Positions 36,776 to 44,653 of a stretch of 60,338 bases of DNA are shown here, in pieces; position 1 is the first letter of the stretch; each line of letters starts with the position of its first letter. Both the position numbers and the translations under genes were made by a program. The notes beneath the pieces are model-generated. The model saw only the letters and a list, made by a program, of their open reading frames with translations, searched no databases and was not told the origin of the DNA. Location: positions 1 to 60,338 of the forward strand of contig NZ_FOXA01000017.1 in the NCBI RefSeq assembly GCF_900115595.1. The letters run 5' to 3'. Source of the stretch: Tranquillimonas alkanivorans. GTDB taxonomy: Bacteria > Pseudomonadota > Alphaproteobacteria > Rhodobacterales > Rhodobacteraceae.

Positions 36776-37965
36776 CGCGCCTCCTCCAACTCGTCCAGCA
36801 CCCGGCGCAGGAGCGGGCGGTAATCGGCGCCGCTGGTGCAAAGCGGCGACAGCAGCGCGACGTCGTCTTCCAGCAGGTCGAGGCAACCCAGCCGCTCGGC
36901 CGTTTCGGCGTCGCCCACGGCGAGCGCGCGCATCAGCGGCGCGGCGTAGATGCCGCGCGGCAGGGCGTGGTCCAACCGGTCGGAGGGGATGATCGGGCGC
37001 GGCCCCGTCTCGGCCCGCAGCCCCAGCCACGTGCGGTGGGCGGGGCGGCGGCGCGGCGGCGTCGCGTCAAGCGTGACGATCCGGTGATCCCGGCCCAGCC
37101 AGGCCGCCTGCCGCCCCGCCGAGGGCGTGCCCGAGAACAGCCGTAGCCCGCGCACGCCAAGGGTGACCTCGCCCGCCGACAGGTCGCGCAGGTCGGCGCC
37201 CGCCACGGTCTGGATCGCGCGGGGCCGGCGCGCCAATGGGCCTGTCAGCATTACCGTGCGCGTGGCGTCGAAGCGGCCCGTCTCCATCAGCGCGCCGACG
37301 GACATCACGTCCTGGTACCCGACGGTCCAGACGGTGCCGGTATCGGCGACCGAGCGGCAGCGGTGCACGTGCGCCGCCGCCGTCCGCTCGGCGGGCCGGC
37401 GGCCGGAGTCGCTGACGCGCACCCGGTCCGAGACGGGGGCGAGGTTCGCCCCGGGATGCTGGCAGACCCAGACGGGCCCCTCGGTCAGCCGCGTCAGGTG
37501 CTTCAGTCCGCGCGCGAAGGTGTCGCCGGCCTGCGTGATGACGGCGGCGGGATCGGGGGCGGCCGGGTCGGGCTCGCAGGCGATAACGAAAATCGCGTCG
37601 GGAACGGCGTCCGGGTCGGGGATGCGGCCGAAGGGGCGCGTGCGGAACGCGGGCCAGAGCCCGCGGGCCAGCAGCGCCGCGCGCACGTCCTCGGGGCGCT
37701 TGGTCACCGCATCGTCCCTCTCCTCCCGCGCAATGACCAGCGATCCCAGCGTACGGCGCGGGCCGTACTCCACCCGGGCCACGGTGCCTGCCATCGGCGC
37801 GGCGAAGGCGATCTCGGGCCGGGCGCGGTCCACGAACACCGTCTCGCCCCGCGCCACGCGCTGGCCTTGCTCGACGGCGAAGCGGGGGCGCACGCCGGGG
37901 CAGTCCGCGCCGGTCAGCGCAACGCGCTCGGGCATTCTGGTTTCGTGAGCGGCCTCGGCCGTCAT
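36772..37965 (-). CDS. nqrA: Nqr subunit NqrA
   Basis: The 397-residue protein is shorter than the roughly 446 of Vibrio NqrA. The conserved core is present: ERVALTGADCPGVRPRF, PMAGTVARVEYGPRRTLGSLVI, ARGLWPAFRTRPFGRIP, GYQDVMSVGAL, and the C-terminal GCLDLLEDDVALLSPLC. The usual N-terminal segment is shortened. GAGGGGGAA precedes the ATG. It is the first gene of the operon and lies 141 bases from the divergent cytochrome gene, with a shared FNR-type box between them. NqrA binds quinone at the cytoplasmic face in known complexes. Confidence 0.9.
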   Translation of the reverse strand: MTAEAAHETRMPERVALTGADCPGVRPRFAVEQGQRVARGETVFVDRARPEIAFAAPMAGTVARVEYGPRRTLGSLVIAREERDDAVTKRPEDVRAALLARGLWPAFRTRPFGRIPDPDAVPDAIFVIACEPDPAAPDPAAVITQAGDTFARGLKHLTRLTEGPVWVCQHPGANLAPVSDRVRVSDSGRRPAERTAAAHVHRCRSVADTGTVWTVGYQDVMSVGALMETGRFDATRTVMLTGPLARRPRAIQTVAGADLRDLSAGEVTLGVRGLRLFSGTPSAGRQAAWLGRDHRIVTLDATPPRRRPAHRTWLGLRAETGPRPIIPSDRLDHALPRGIYAAPLMRALAVGDAETAERLGCLDLLEDDVALLSPLCTSGADYRPLLRRVLDELEEAR

Positions 37966-38028
37966 GCGATTCCCCCTCAAGGACCGTCGGGACCCCGCCT
38001 CTTCCTCGCAGGTTGCGCGGGCGGTGCC

Positions 38029-38042
38029 TTGATGCAGGTCAA
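38029..38042. promoter_or_regulatory. FNR/FnrL-type box midway between nqrA and the pentaheme cytochrome gene
   Basis: TTGAT-GCAG-GTCAA differs from the consensus TTGAT-N4-ATCAA at one base. Its centre (38035.5) is exactly 70.5 bases from both start codons (nqrA at 37965, cytochrome at 38106). A class II position (-41.5) in each direction would leave about 30-base leaders. This predicts low-oxygen induction of both transcripts. Confidence 0.8.
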
Positions 38043-38105
38043 TGTTTCCCCGGCGTCCCACTGTCACCGTGCGCGCGACGGGGACAGCCAGACAGGGAGA
38101 CGCCA

Positions 38106-39176
38106 GTGACCCGCCTTTACCTTCCCGCGGTCTTCGCCATCGTGGCGGCCGCGCCCGCCGCCGCGCAGGACGCGCCGACACCCGAGCAGATCATGGAGGC
38201 CTGGCTGAACTCGCCGCACGCCGACGGCTCGGCCGAAGCCTTCAGCCACTGGGACGAGGAGGGAGAGATCCCCGGCGACTGCGCCGTGTGCCACTCCACT
38301 CCCGGCTTCCTGTCCTACATCGAGGGTGACCGCAGCACGTCGGCCATGATCGACCACCCGGTCGAGATCGGCACCACCGTCCAGTGCGATGTCTGCCATG
38401 CGCCCGGTGTGAACGGCCTCGAGGTCGCGGTCTTTCCGTCGGGTGAAACGGCGGGGTTCGGAGGCTCAACCGTCTGCGCCGTCTGCCACCAGGGCCGCGC
38501 CTGGGGCGGCGACGTGGACGCGGCGGTGGCCGGTCTCGACGAGGATGCGGTGTCGCCGGATCTCAGCTTCGTGAACATCCACTACTCCGCCGCCGCCTCG
38601 ACCCTCATGGGCTCGGCCGTCGCCGCCGGCTACGAGTACGAGGGCCGCGACTATGCCGGCCCGTTCGCCCACGTGGAGCCGCTGAACACCTGCGCCGAGT
38701 GCCATTCGCCGCACGAAACGACCGTGGCGCTCGACACCTGCACGACCTGCCATCAGGGGATCGAGGACTTCCGCGACATCCGCGCGACGCAGGTCGACGT
38801 GGATGGCGACGGCGACGTGAGCGAAGGCATCGGCCACGTGATTGCCGACCTCCACGACCGGCTGGCCGCGGCGATCCGCACCTACGCGGCCGAGGTTTCG
38901 GACGCACCGGTGGTCTATGCCGAGGCGAGCTATCCCTACTTCTTCGCCGATACGAACGCCGACGGTGCGGCGGACGCGGACGAGGCGGCGTTCCCCAACC
39001 GCTACCAAAGCTGGACGCCGCGGCTGTTGAAGGCGGCCTACAACTACCAGTATGTCGCCAAGGACGGCGGTGCATTCGCCCACAACCCTCATTACGCGTT
39101 GCAGCTCATGATCGACAGCATCGAGAACCTGGCCGAGCAGGCCGACATCGACACGACCGGGCTTGCCCGGCCATGA
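38106..39176 (+). CDS. Periplasmic pentaheme cytochrome c
   Basis: This 356-residue secreted protein has a signal peptide (1-20, AAA|QD) and five CxxCH heme sites at residues 59-63, 94-98, 124-128, 196-200 and 212-216. After the hemes come two calcium-loop-like stretches, DVDGDGDVSEG (about 233-243) and DTNADGAADADEA (about 279-291). A helical C-terminus with RYQSWTPRLLKAAYNYQYV follows. The start is GTG with AGGGAGA seven bases upstream; a longer open frame has no support. It is divergent from nqrA and overlaps the monoheme lipoprotein gene. A role as electron sink or conduit for the Nqr module is inferred. The fold resembles the polyheme membrane-associated cytochromes of other proteobacteria. 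Confidence 0.87.
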   Translation: MTRLYLPAVFAIVAAAPAAAQDAPTPEQIMEAWLNSPHADGSAEAFSHWDEEGEIPGDCAVCHSTPGFLSYIEGDRSTSAMIDHPVEIGTTVQCDVCHAPGVNGLEVAVFPSGETAGFGGSTVCAVCHQGRAWGGDVDAAVAGLDEDAVSPDLSFVNIHYSAAASTLMGSAVAAGYEYEGRDYAGPFAHVEPLNTCAECHSPHETTVALDTCTTCHQGIEDFRDIRATQVDVDGDGDVSEGIGHVIADLHDRLAAAIRTYAAEVSDAPVVYAEASYPYFFADTNADGAADADEAAFPNRYQSWTPRLLKAAYNYQYVAKDGGAFAHNPHYALQLMIDSIENLAEQADIDTTGLARP

Positions 39177-39631
39177 TCCCGACCGGTTCCACGCGGCCTG
39201 CGGCGGGGGCGCGCCTCCCGGTCCTGCGGAATGCGACGCTGGCCGGCGCGGCGGCGCTGCTTGCCGCCTGCCAGCCGCCGCAACCGGAAGAGCAGGTGCC
39301 GTCGGGCCAGGCGCTCTACTTCACCTACTGCGCCGATTGTCACGGCCCGGCGGGCGAGGGCGACGGCCCGCTCGCGGACGATCTGGCTCGGCGGCCTGCC
39401 GACCTTACCGCGCTGGGCGCGTCGGACCCGTTCCCGCTGGCCCACGTAATGGGCTATGTCCACGGCTATTACCGCGCGGGCGAGCCGGGTCAGGTCATGC
39501 CCACATTCGGCGAGGCGCTGGAGGGGCCGACGGTGCTTTACGATCTGGGCGACGGGATCCCGACGCCCACGCCGCTTCCGCTGATCGAACTGGCCGAGTA
39601 CGTGGCCGGCCTGGCGCCAGAGGCCGAGTGA
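39173..39631 (+). CDS. Monoheme cytochrome c lipoprotein
   Basis: The 152-residue protein begins with a signal ending in a lipobox (LLAAC, Cys about 33). One heme motif CADCH (about 53-57) follows, then a class I cytochrome body with the axial Met candidate in GQVMPTFGEAL (about 105). The ATG overlaps the pentaheme stop (ATGA). It probably shuttles electrons to or from the pentaheme partner while anchored to a membrane. Confidence 0.85.
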   Translation: MIPTGSTRPAAGARLPVLRNATLAGAAALLAACQPPQPEEQVPSGQALYFTYCADCHGPAGEGDGPLADDLARRPADLTALGASDPFPLAHVMGYVHGYYRAGEPGQVMPTFGEALEGPTVLYDLGDGIPTPTPLPLIELAEYVAGLAPEAE

Positions 39632-39686
39632 GCTCGGCACGTCCGTGCGCTGCGGGGGCGCACCCTTCCTGCCTGCGGGCTAATCG

Positions 39687-39700
39687 GTTGCATATGCAAC
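39687..39700. promoter_or_regulatory. Perfect palindrome GTTGCATATGCAAC, with a nearby half copy
   Basis: A 14-bp perfect palindrome is followed by TTTCTCGCATGCAACTTTCT, which repeats its right half and flank (GCATGCAACTTTCT). It lies 56 bases after the cytochrome lipoprotein gene, upstream of the sensor kinase. It looks like an operator. Confidence 0.4.
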
Positions 39701-39722
39701 TTTCTCGCATGCAACTTTCTTG

Positions 39723-39744
39723 CCGCACCCGCGTCGGGGTGCGG
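39723..39744 (+). terminator. Hairpin after the cytochrome genes
   Basis: CCGCACCC (39723-39730) pairs perfectly with GGGTGCGG (39737-39744) over a six-base loop. There is no T run. It probably ends the cytochrome transcript. Confidence 0.5.
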
Positions 39745-39763
39745 GCGCGCCGCTGACCTGTCA

Positions 39764-39781
39764 CATTTGCGCCCACAAATG
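39764..39781. promoter_or_regulatory. Inverted repeat CATTTG-N6-CAAATG upstream of the sensor kinase
   Basis: The two six-base arms (39764-39769 and 39776-39781) are perfect complements, 57 bases before the kinase start codon. Similar single arms are seen upstream of fzlA (15424-15437) and after dxs (46604-46613). Confidence 0.35.
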
Positions 39782-39837
39782 CACCTTCCGCGGCTCTAGC
39801 GCTACCTCGGGGACCCGAGCGGGAGGCGGGACGAGCG

Positions 39838-41922
39838 GTGAAGGATGACGTGATCAAACGCAGGCGAAGCTCGGGGATCTACCTCGCCCTGGCCGCGGCC
39901 GTCCTCGCACTGGGCGTGGGCCTGGCCGTGTTCCTCGTGAAGCAGGACCACGCACGCCACACGGAAGAAATGCGCGCCGCCCTCGCCGAAGAGGCACTGA
40001 AGGCCGCCGACGGCCTGCGCAACGCCATCTTCGAGATGGAGTTGGTCGCCAACGGCCTTGCCGCAAGCATCGCCGCCGCGCCGGACCTGCAACAGCCGCA
40101 ATTCGCGATGGCGGCCCGCCGGCTGGTCGACCGCCGGCCCGAGATCATGAACGTCGCAGCGGCGCCCGACCTCAAGGTGTCGCACGTCTTCCCGCTGGAG
40201 GGGAACGAGGACGTCATCGGCCTCGATTACCGGATGATCCCCGAACAGCTTCCCAGCGTGGCGCGGGCGCTGCGTGCGAGGGCCTCGGTGATCGAGGGGC
40301 CCGTCCGGCTGCTTCAGGGCGGGCGCGGCTTCATCCTGCGCAAGCCGGTCTACGTGCCCCGGCCTGCTGGCGGCGATCGTCTGTGGGGTATTGTGTCGCT
40401 GGTGATGTCCGAGCACGGGATGGTGCACCGGATCAACGACGACACGGACGCGCAGTTCGCCATCCGCGCGCTTGCCGCCTCCGGGCAGCCCGCCGCCATA
40501 CTCTCGGGTGACGCTGCCGTATTCGAGGCCGACCCGGTCCTGCAACCCGTCGCCTTCGAGACCGAGCGGTGGGAGCTTGGTCTCATCCCCGAGAACGGCT
40601 GGCCCACCACCGCCCCAAACCGAGAGGCCATCCTCGCGATTACCCTGAGCGCCACAGTGCTGCTGTTCGGCGGCGTCCTGTGGATTCGCCGTGTTGCGCG
40701 CGAGCGGGAAGAGGCGCGCGACCTGCTGCTGCACGCCATCGAAGCAATGAACGACGGCTTCGCCATCTATGACCAGCGGGACCGTCTGGTGATGTGCAAC
40801 AGCCGCTACCGGGCGATCCACGGTCCCGCCGCGACCCTTCTGACGCCGGGCGCTCCCTTCGTCCGGATCGTGCGTGAAGCGGTGCGCATGGGCGTCTATG
40901 CCGGCGCCAAGGGGCGCGAACACGAATGGGTGCGCGAGCGGCTGCAGGCGCACCGTCGGTGCGCCGACGTGGTCGAGCAGCAGCTTTCGGACGGGCGCTG
41001 GATCAAGATCAGCGAGGCCCGCACGCCGCACGGCTACACGGTCGGGCAGAAGATCGACGTCACCGAGCTGAAAGAGGCCGAGCGCGCCGCCGAGCGCGCC
41101 AACCGCGGCAAGACCGAGTTCCTCAACAACGTCACGCACGAGCTGCGCACGCCGCTGACCATCATTCTGGGCTATGCGACCTTCCTGGGGAACCCGCGGG
41201 TGCTGCCGCAGGCCAAGCGACTGGGGGTGCTGCTGGACGCGGGCGAGACCGACCGCGCGACGCTGGACAAGGCACGCGAGGACGTGGTGGGTGCCATCGC
41301 CGGATACGGGCGCAAGATCGAAGGGTCGGCGCGGCACCTGCTGCACATGGTCAACGAGATCCTGGACTGGGCGCAGGTCGAGCACGACCGGATGACCCTG
41401 CACCGCGCCCCCGTCCCGGCCCGGGATCTGGTCCGCGAGACGGTGGATGAGTTCCGGCAGCAGGCCGCCGACCGGGGCCTGGCCCTGACGTTCGAGTGCG
41501 ACAGCGCGTGCGGCGAGGTGCTGGCGGATCCGGTGCGGATGAAACAGGTGCTCTACAACCTGATCGGCAACGCCATGAAGTTCACAACCGAGGGCGGCGT
41601 GCGCGTATCCGTCGGCCGTGACGGCGACCGCACATCTTTCGTGATCGAGGACACGGGCTGCGGGATAAGCCGCGAAAACATCGACATGATCTTCGAGAGG
41701 TTCCGCCAGGTCGACGGCTCGGACACGCGGCGCCACGGCGGCACGGGCCTCGGCTTGGCCATCGCGCGACACATCGTGGACCTGCACGGCGGCACGCTGC
41801 GCGTGACGAGCGAGATCGGAAAGGGAAGCCGCTTCTCATTCGACCTGCCCGACCCGGTGTGCGACGCGGCCGTGGCGGAGGAGGTCGCGGAGGCCGAAGA
41901 GCCGCAGGCGGAGGTGGCTTAA
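39838..41922 (+). CDS. Sensor histidine kinase (CHASE-like sensor, PAS, HisKA, HATPase)
   Basis: This 694-residue membrane kinase has helix 1 at about 15-36 and a periplasmic CHASE-like sensor at about 40-260, with helix 2 at about 268-288. A PAS domain (about 300-415) follows. The phospho-acceptor His434 is in NNVTHELRTPLTIILGYA. The ATP-binding domain has NLIGNAMKFTTEGG, DTGCGIS and GGTGLGLAIARHIVDLHGG. The start is GTG with GGGAGG 11 bases upstream. No response regulator adjoins it. It follows the cytochrome genes but has its own promoter region. Confidence 0.88.
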   Translation: MKDDVIKRRRSSGIYLALAAAVLALGVGLAVFLVKQDHARHTEEMRAALAEEALKAADGLRNAIFEMELVANGLAASIAAAPDLQQPQFAMAARRLVDRRPEIMNVAAAPDLKVSHVFPLEGNEDVIGLDYRMIPEQLPSVARALRARASVIEGPVRLLQGGRGFILRKPVYVPRPAGGDRLWGIVSLVMSEHGMVHRINDDTDAQFAIRALAASGQPAAILSGDAAVFEADPVLQPVAFETERWELGLIPENGWPTTAPNREAILAITLSATVLLFGGVLWIRRVAREREEARDLLLHAIEAMNDGFAIYDQRDRLVMCNSRYRAIHGPAATLLTPGAPFVRIVREAVRMGVYAGAKGREHEWVRERLQAHRRCADVVEQQLSDGRWIKISEARTPHGYTVGQKIDVTELKEAERAAERANRGKTEFLNNVTHELRTPLTIILGYATFLGNPRVLPQAKRLGVLLDAGETDRATLDKAREDVVGAIAGYGRKIEGSARHLLHMVNEILDWAQVEHDRMTLHRAPVPARDLVRETVDEFRQQAADRGLALTFECDSACGEVLADPVRMKQVLYNLIGNAMKFTTEGGVRVSVGRDGDRTSFVIEDTGCGISRENIDMIFERFRQVDGSDTRRHGGTGLGLAIARHIVDLHGGTLRVTSEIGKGSRFSFDLPDPVCDAAVAEEVAEAEEPQAEVA

Positions 41923-41940
41923 CCCACTGGATACCCGGCG

Positions 41941-42453
41941 ATGCTAGGCAAGCGGGATGCCGTCGTCATTGCCACCGCCATGCCACACCCGCCCCCGCGC
42001 CTGAGGTCGTTCGGCCGAAGCGGTGACGCGGCTGCGTGCCTGCGTATCTGGCGCCGGGCCGCCGAGGCGGGGCATCCGTTCCTCGGCCCCCGCGACCTGG
42101 ACCAGGAGGAGCTTCTGCTGCGCCACCGGCTTCTGCCCGCCGCCGACGTGACGCTGGCCGAGGTGGACGGCGTGCCGGTGGGCTTCGTCGCGCTGGTCTG
42201 GCGGCTGGTCGCGGCGCTGTTCGTCGACCCGGCGCACCACCGCCACAGCATCGGTCGGCACCTGCTGGAGCATGCGGCGCAGGCCCATCCGGCACTGGCG
42301 GTCGAGGTGTACGAGGACAACGCCAACGCCCGTGCCTTCTATGCCGCCTGCGGCTTCAGACAGGTGGGGCGGCGGCCGCAGGATGCGCTCGGCCGCCCGC
42401 ACGCGCTGCTTCAGCTGGAACGCGCGTTTGCTGACACGCGGGCGCGGCGCTAG
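41941..42453 (+). CDS. GNAT-family N-acetyltransferase
   Basis: The 170-residue protein has the acetyl-CoA-binding order of GNAT enzymes. AALFVDPAHHRHSIGRHLLEHA (about 90-111) is a motif A with GxG-like loop, and VEVYEDNANARAFYAACGFRQVGRRPQD is a motif B. An in-frame ATG at 41980 may be the true start; no strong ribosome site decides it. The acceptor substrate is unknown. Confidence 0.78.
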   Translation: MLGKRDAVVIATAMPHPPPRLRSFGRSGDAAACLRIWRRAAEAGHPFLGPRDLDQEELLLRHRLLPAADVTLAEVDGVPVGFVALVWRLVAALFVDPAHHRHSIGRHLLEHAAQAHPALAVEVYEDNANARAFYAACGFRQVGRRPQDALGRPHALLQLERAFADTRARR

Positions 42454-42463
42454 CTATGGGATC

Positions 42464-43399
42464 ATGACAACGCTGTATCTTTCGCACCTCGATTGCCTGA
42501 ACCACGTCACCCCGTCCGGGCACCCCGAGCGGGCGGTGCGGATCGAGGCGATCACCGCCGCCATCGCGGACGAGCGGTTCGCGTCCCTCGTCCGGCAGGA
42601 CGCGCCGCTGGTCGAGGATGCCGACATCCTGCGCTGCCACCCGCAGAAATATCTCGACCGGCTGAGCCGGGTGGAGCCCGAGGGCGGCTGGAAGCAGCTC
42701 GACCCCGACACGCACATGTCCGACGGCACCCTCCTGGCGGCGCGGCGTGGCGCAGGCGGCTGCTGCGCCGCCGTCGACGCCGTGCTGGCGGGCGAGGTTG
42801 CCAACGCCTTCGTCGGCTGCCGCCCGCCCGGCCACCATGCCGAAACGGAAACGGCGATGGGGTTCTGCCTGTTCGGCAACGCCGCCATCGCCGCCAAGCG
42901 TGCGCTGGATCACCACGGCCTGTCGCGGGTCGCGGTGCTGGACTTCGACGTGCACCACGGCAACGGCACGCAGGACCTGCTGTGGGACGAGCCGCGCACG
43001 CTGTTCTGCTCAAGCCACCAGATGCCGCTGTTTCCCGGCACCGGGGCCGAGTCCGAAACCGGCGCCCATCGCAACGTGATCAACGTGCCGCTGCGCCCGC
43101 TCACCGGCGGGGCAGAGATGCGCCGCGCGTGGGAGGGGGCGATTCTTCCTGCGGTGGCCCGGTTCGAGCCCGAGCTGATCATCGTCTCGGCCGGGTTCGA
43201 CGCCCATGCGGCCGACCCGCTGGCGCAGCTCAACTGGACGGTCGAGGATTTTGCCTGGCTGACGGGCCGGATCTGTGATGTGGCCGACGACGTGTGCGGC
43301 GGGCACGTGGTCTCGACACTCGAGGGCGGATATGATCTGGACGCGCTGGCGGCGGGCGTCGCCGCGCATGTGACGGTGCTGATGGAGCGGGGCGGATGA
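42464..43399 (+). CDS. Histone deacetylase-family amidohydrolase
   Basis: This 311-residue arginase/deacetylase-fold protein has RPPGHHAET (catalytic His pair, about 125-133). The zinc ligands lie in VLDFDVHHGNG (about 158-168) and SAGFDAHAADPLAQ. Bacterial members act on acetylated polyamines or small acetyl-amides. It overlaps xseB by four bases, so it heads the transcript leading into xseB-ispA. Confidence 0.9.
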   Translation: MTTLYLSHLDCLNHVTPSGHPERAVRIEAITAAIADERFASLVRQDAPLVEDADILRCHPQKYLDRLSRVEPEGGWKQLDPDTHMSDGTLLAARRGAGGCCAAVDAVLAGEVANAFVGCRPPGHHAETETAMGFCLFGNAAIAAKRALDHHGLSRVAVLDFDVHHGNGTQDLLWDEPRTLFCSSHQMPLFPGTGAESETGAHRNVINVPLRPLTGGAEMRRAWEGAILPAVARFEPELIIVSAGFDAHAADPLAQLNWTVEDFAWLTGRICDVADDVCGGHVVSTLEGGYDLDALAAGVAAHVTVLMERGG

Positions 43400-43638
43400 G
43401 CGAGACACCGGTGGCCGAGATGAGCTTCGAGCAGGCGATGGCCGAGCTGGAAAAGGTCGTGGGGCGGCTGGAGTCCGGCGATGTGCCGCTGGAGGATTCG
43501 ATCCGGCTTTACGAGCGTGGGGCCGAGCTGAAGGCGCGGTGCGAGGCCAAGCTCAAGGAAGCCGAGGAAAAGGTCGCCCGGATCACGCTGGACGAGAACG
43601 GCCAGCCCCGCGGGACCGAGCCTCTCGACCCCGCATGA
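43396..43638 (+). CDS. xseB: Exodeoxyribonuclease VII small subunit
   Basis: The 80-residue protein has the XseB signature FEQAMAELEKVVGRLESGDVPLEDSI and a charged helical C-terminus. With XseA it degrades single-stranded DNA. It overlaps both the deacetylase stop and the ispA start by four bases, the order xseB-ispA-dxs being common in alphaproteobacteria. Confidence 0.95.
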   Translation: MSETPVAEMSFEQAMAELEKVVGRLESGDVPLEDSIRLYERGAELKARCEAKLKEAEEKVARITLDENGQPRGTEPLDPA

Positions 43639-44507
43639 GCTTCCGCGACAGGCTGGGCGACTGCGCCGGCAAGGTGCAGGCGCGGCTCGACGCGGCGATG
43701 GCGCCGCTCGGCGAACTGCCGGTGGTCGAGGCGATGCGCTGGGCCTGCGGCGGCGGCAAGCGGCTGCGCGGGTTCCTGGTGATGGAGGGCGCGGCGCTTC
43801 ACGAGGTGGCGGATGCGCGCTCGGTTCACGCGGCGGCGGCGATCGAGGCGCTGCACGCCTATTCGCTGGTGCATGACGACCTGCCCTGCATGGACGACGA
43901 CGACCTGCGCCGCGGCCTTCCGACGATCCACGTGAAGTGGGACGAGGCGACGGCGGTGCTGGCCGGCGACGCGCTTCAGACGCTGGCCTTCCAGCTTCTC
44001 TCGGACGACAGCTGCCACCCGGACCCGGCGGTGCGCATCGACATGGTGGCGACGCTCGCCCGGGCCGCGGGGGCCGAAGGGATGGTGCGGGGCCAGGCGC
44101 TGGACATCGCGGCCGAGACGGCGGAACACCCGCTGACGCTGGCCGAGATCGAGACGTTGCAGGCCGGGAAGACGGGCGCGCTGATCCGTTGGTCGGGCGA
44201 GGCCGGGGCGCGGCTGGCCCAGACCGATCCCGCGCCGCTGTCGGCCTATGCCGATGCGCTGGGCCGGGCCTTCCAGATCGCCGACGACATCCTGGACGTC
44301 GAGGGCGACGCCACCACCGCCGGCAAACGGGTGGGCAAGGACGCCGAGGCGGGCAAGGCGACTTTCGTTTCGCTGCTGGGACTCGACGGCGCGAAGCGGC
44401 GGGCGGCTGAGTTGGTCGAGGAATCCTGCGCCGCGCTCGACGGCTACGGCTCCCGTGCTGAACGGTTGCGCGACTGCGCCCGCTTCGTCGCGGCCCGCGA
44501 CCGCTGA
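43635..44507 (+). CDS. ispA: Farnesyl/geranyl diphosphate synthase IspA
   Basis: This 290-residue polyprenyl synthetase elongates isoprenoid diphosphates. The first Asp-rich motif is DDLPCMDDDDLRRG (about 76-89), and the second is DDILD (about 216-220). GGKRLRGFL near 36 binds diphosphate. It supplies precursors for quinones, carotenoids and the undecaprenyl carrier, and works downstream of Dxs encoded next to it. Confidence 0.93.
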   Translation: MSFRDRLGDCAGKVQARLDAAMAPLGELPVVEAMRWACGGGKRLRGFLVMEGAALHEVADARSVHAAAAIEALHAYSLVHDDLPCMDDDDLRRGLPTIHVKWDEATAVLAGDALQTLAFQLLSDDSCHPDPAVRIDMVATLARAAGAEGMVRGQALDIAAETAEHPLTLAEIETLQAGKTGALIRWSGEAGARLAQTDPAPLSAYADALGRAFQIADDILDVEGDATTAGKRVGKDAEAGKATFVSLLGLDGAKRRAAELVEESCAALDGYGSRAERLRDCARFVAARDR

Positions 44508-44653
44508 CCGGCTGGCGTGGCATTGCCGGCGCGCTGGACTATCTGCACGGGGAACGGGCACAGATGCGACGGCCGTGGTGCGCTTGCGGCAGTCGGGAGC
44601 ATTGGGTAAGCCCCGGCGACGCCTAGCTGTAGCCGGGAAAGGGTTGCGACGCG

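Noticed and set aside
32719-37965. Rnf complex instead of Nqr
   Set aside because: The operon encodes NqrA and NqrF with NADH, FAD and 2Fe-2S motifs, and has no RnfB or RnfC equivalents.
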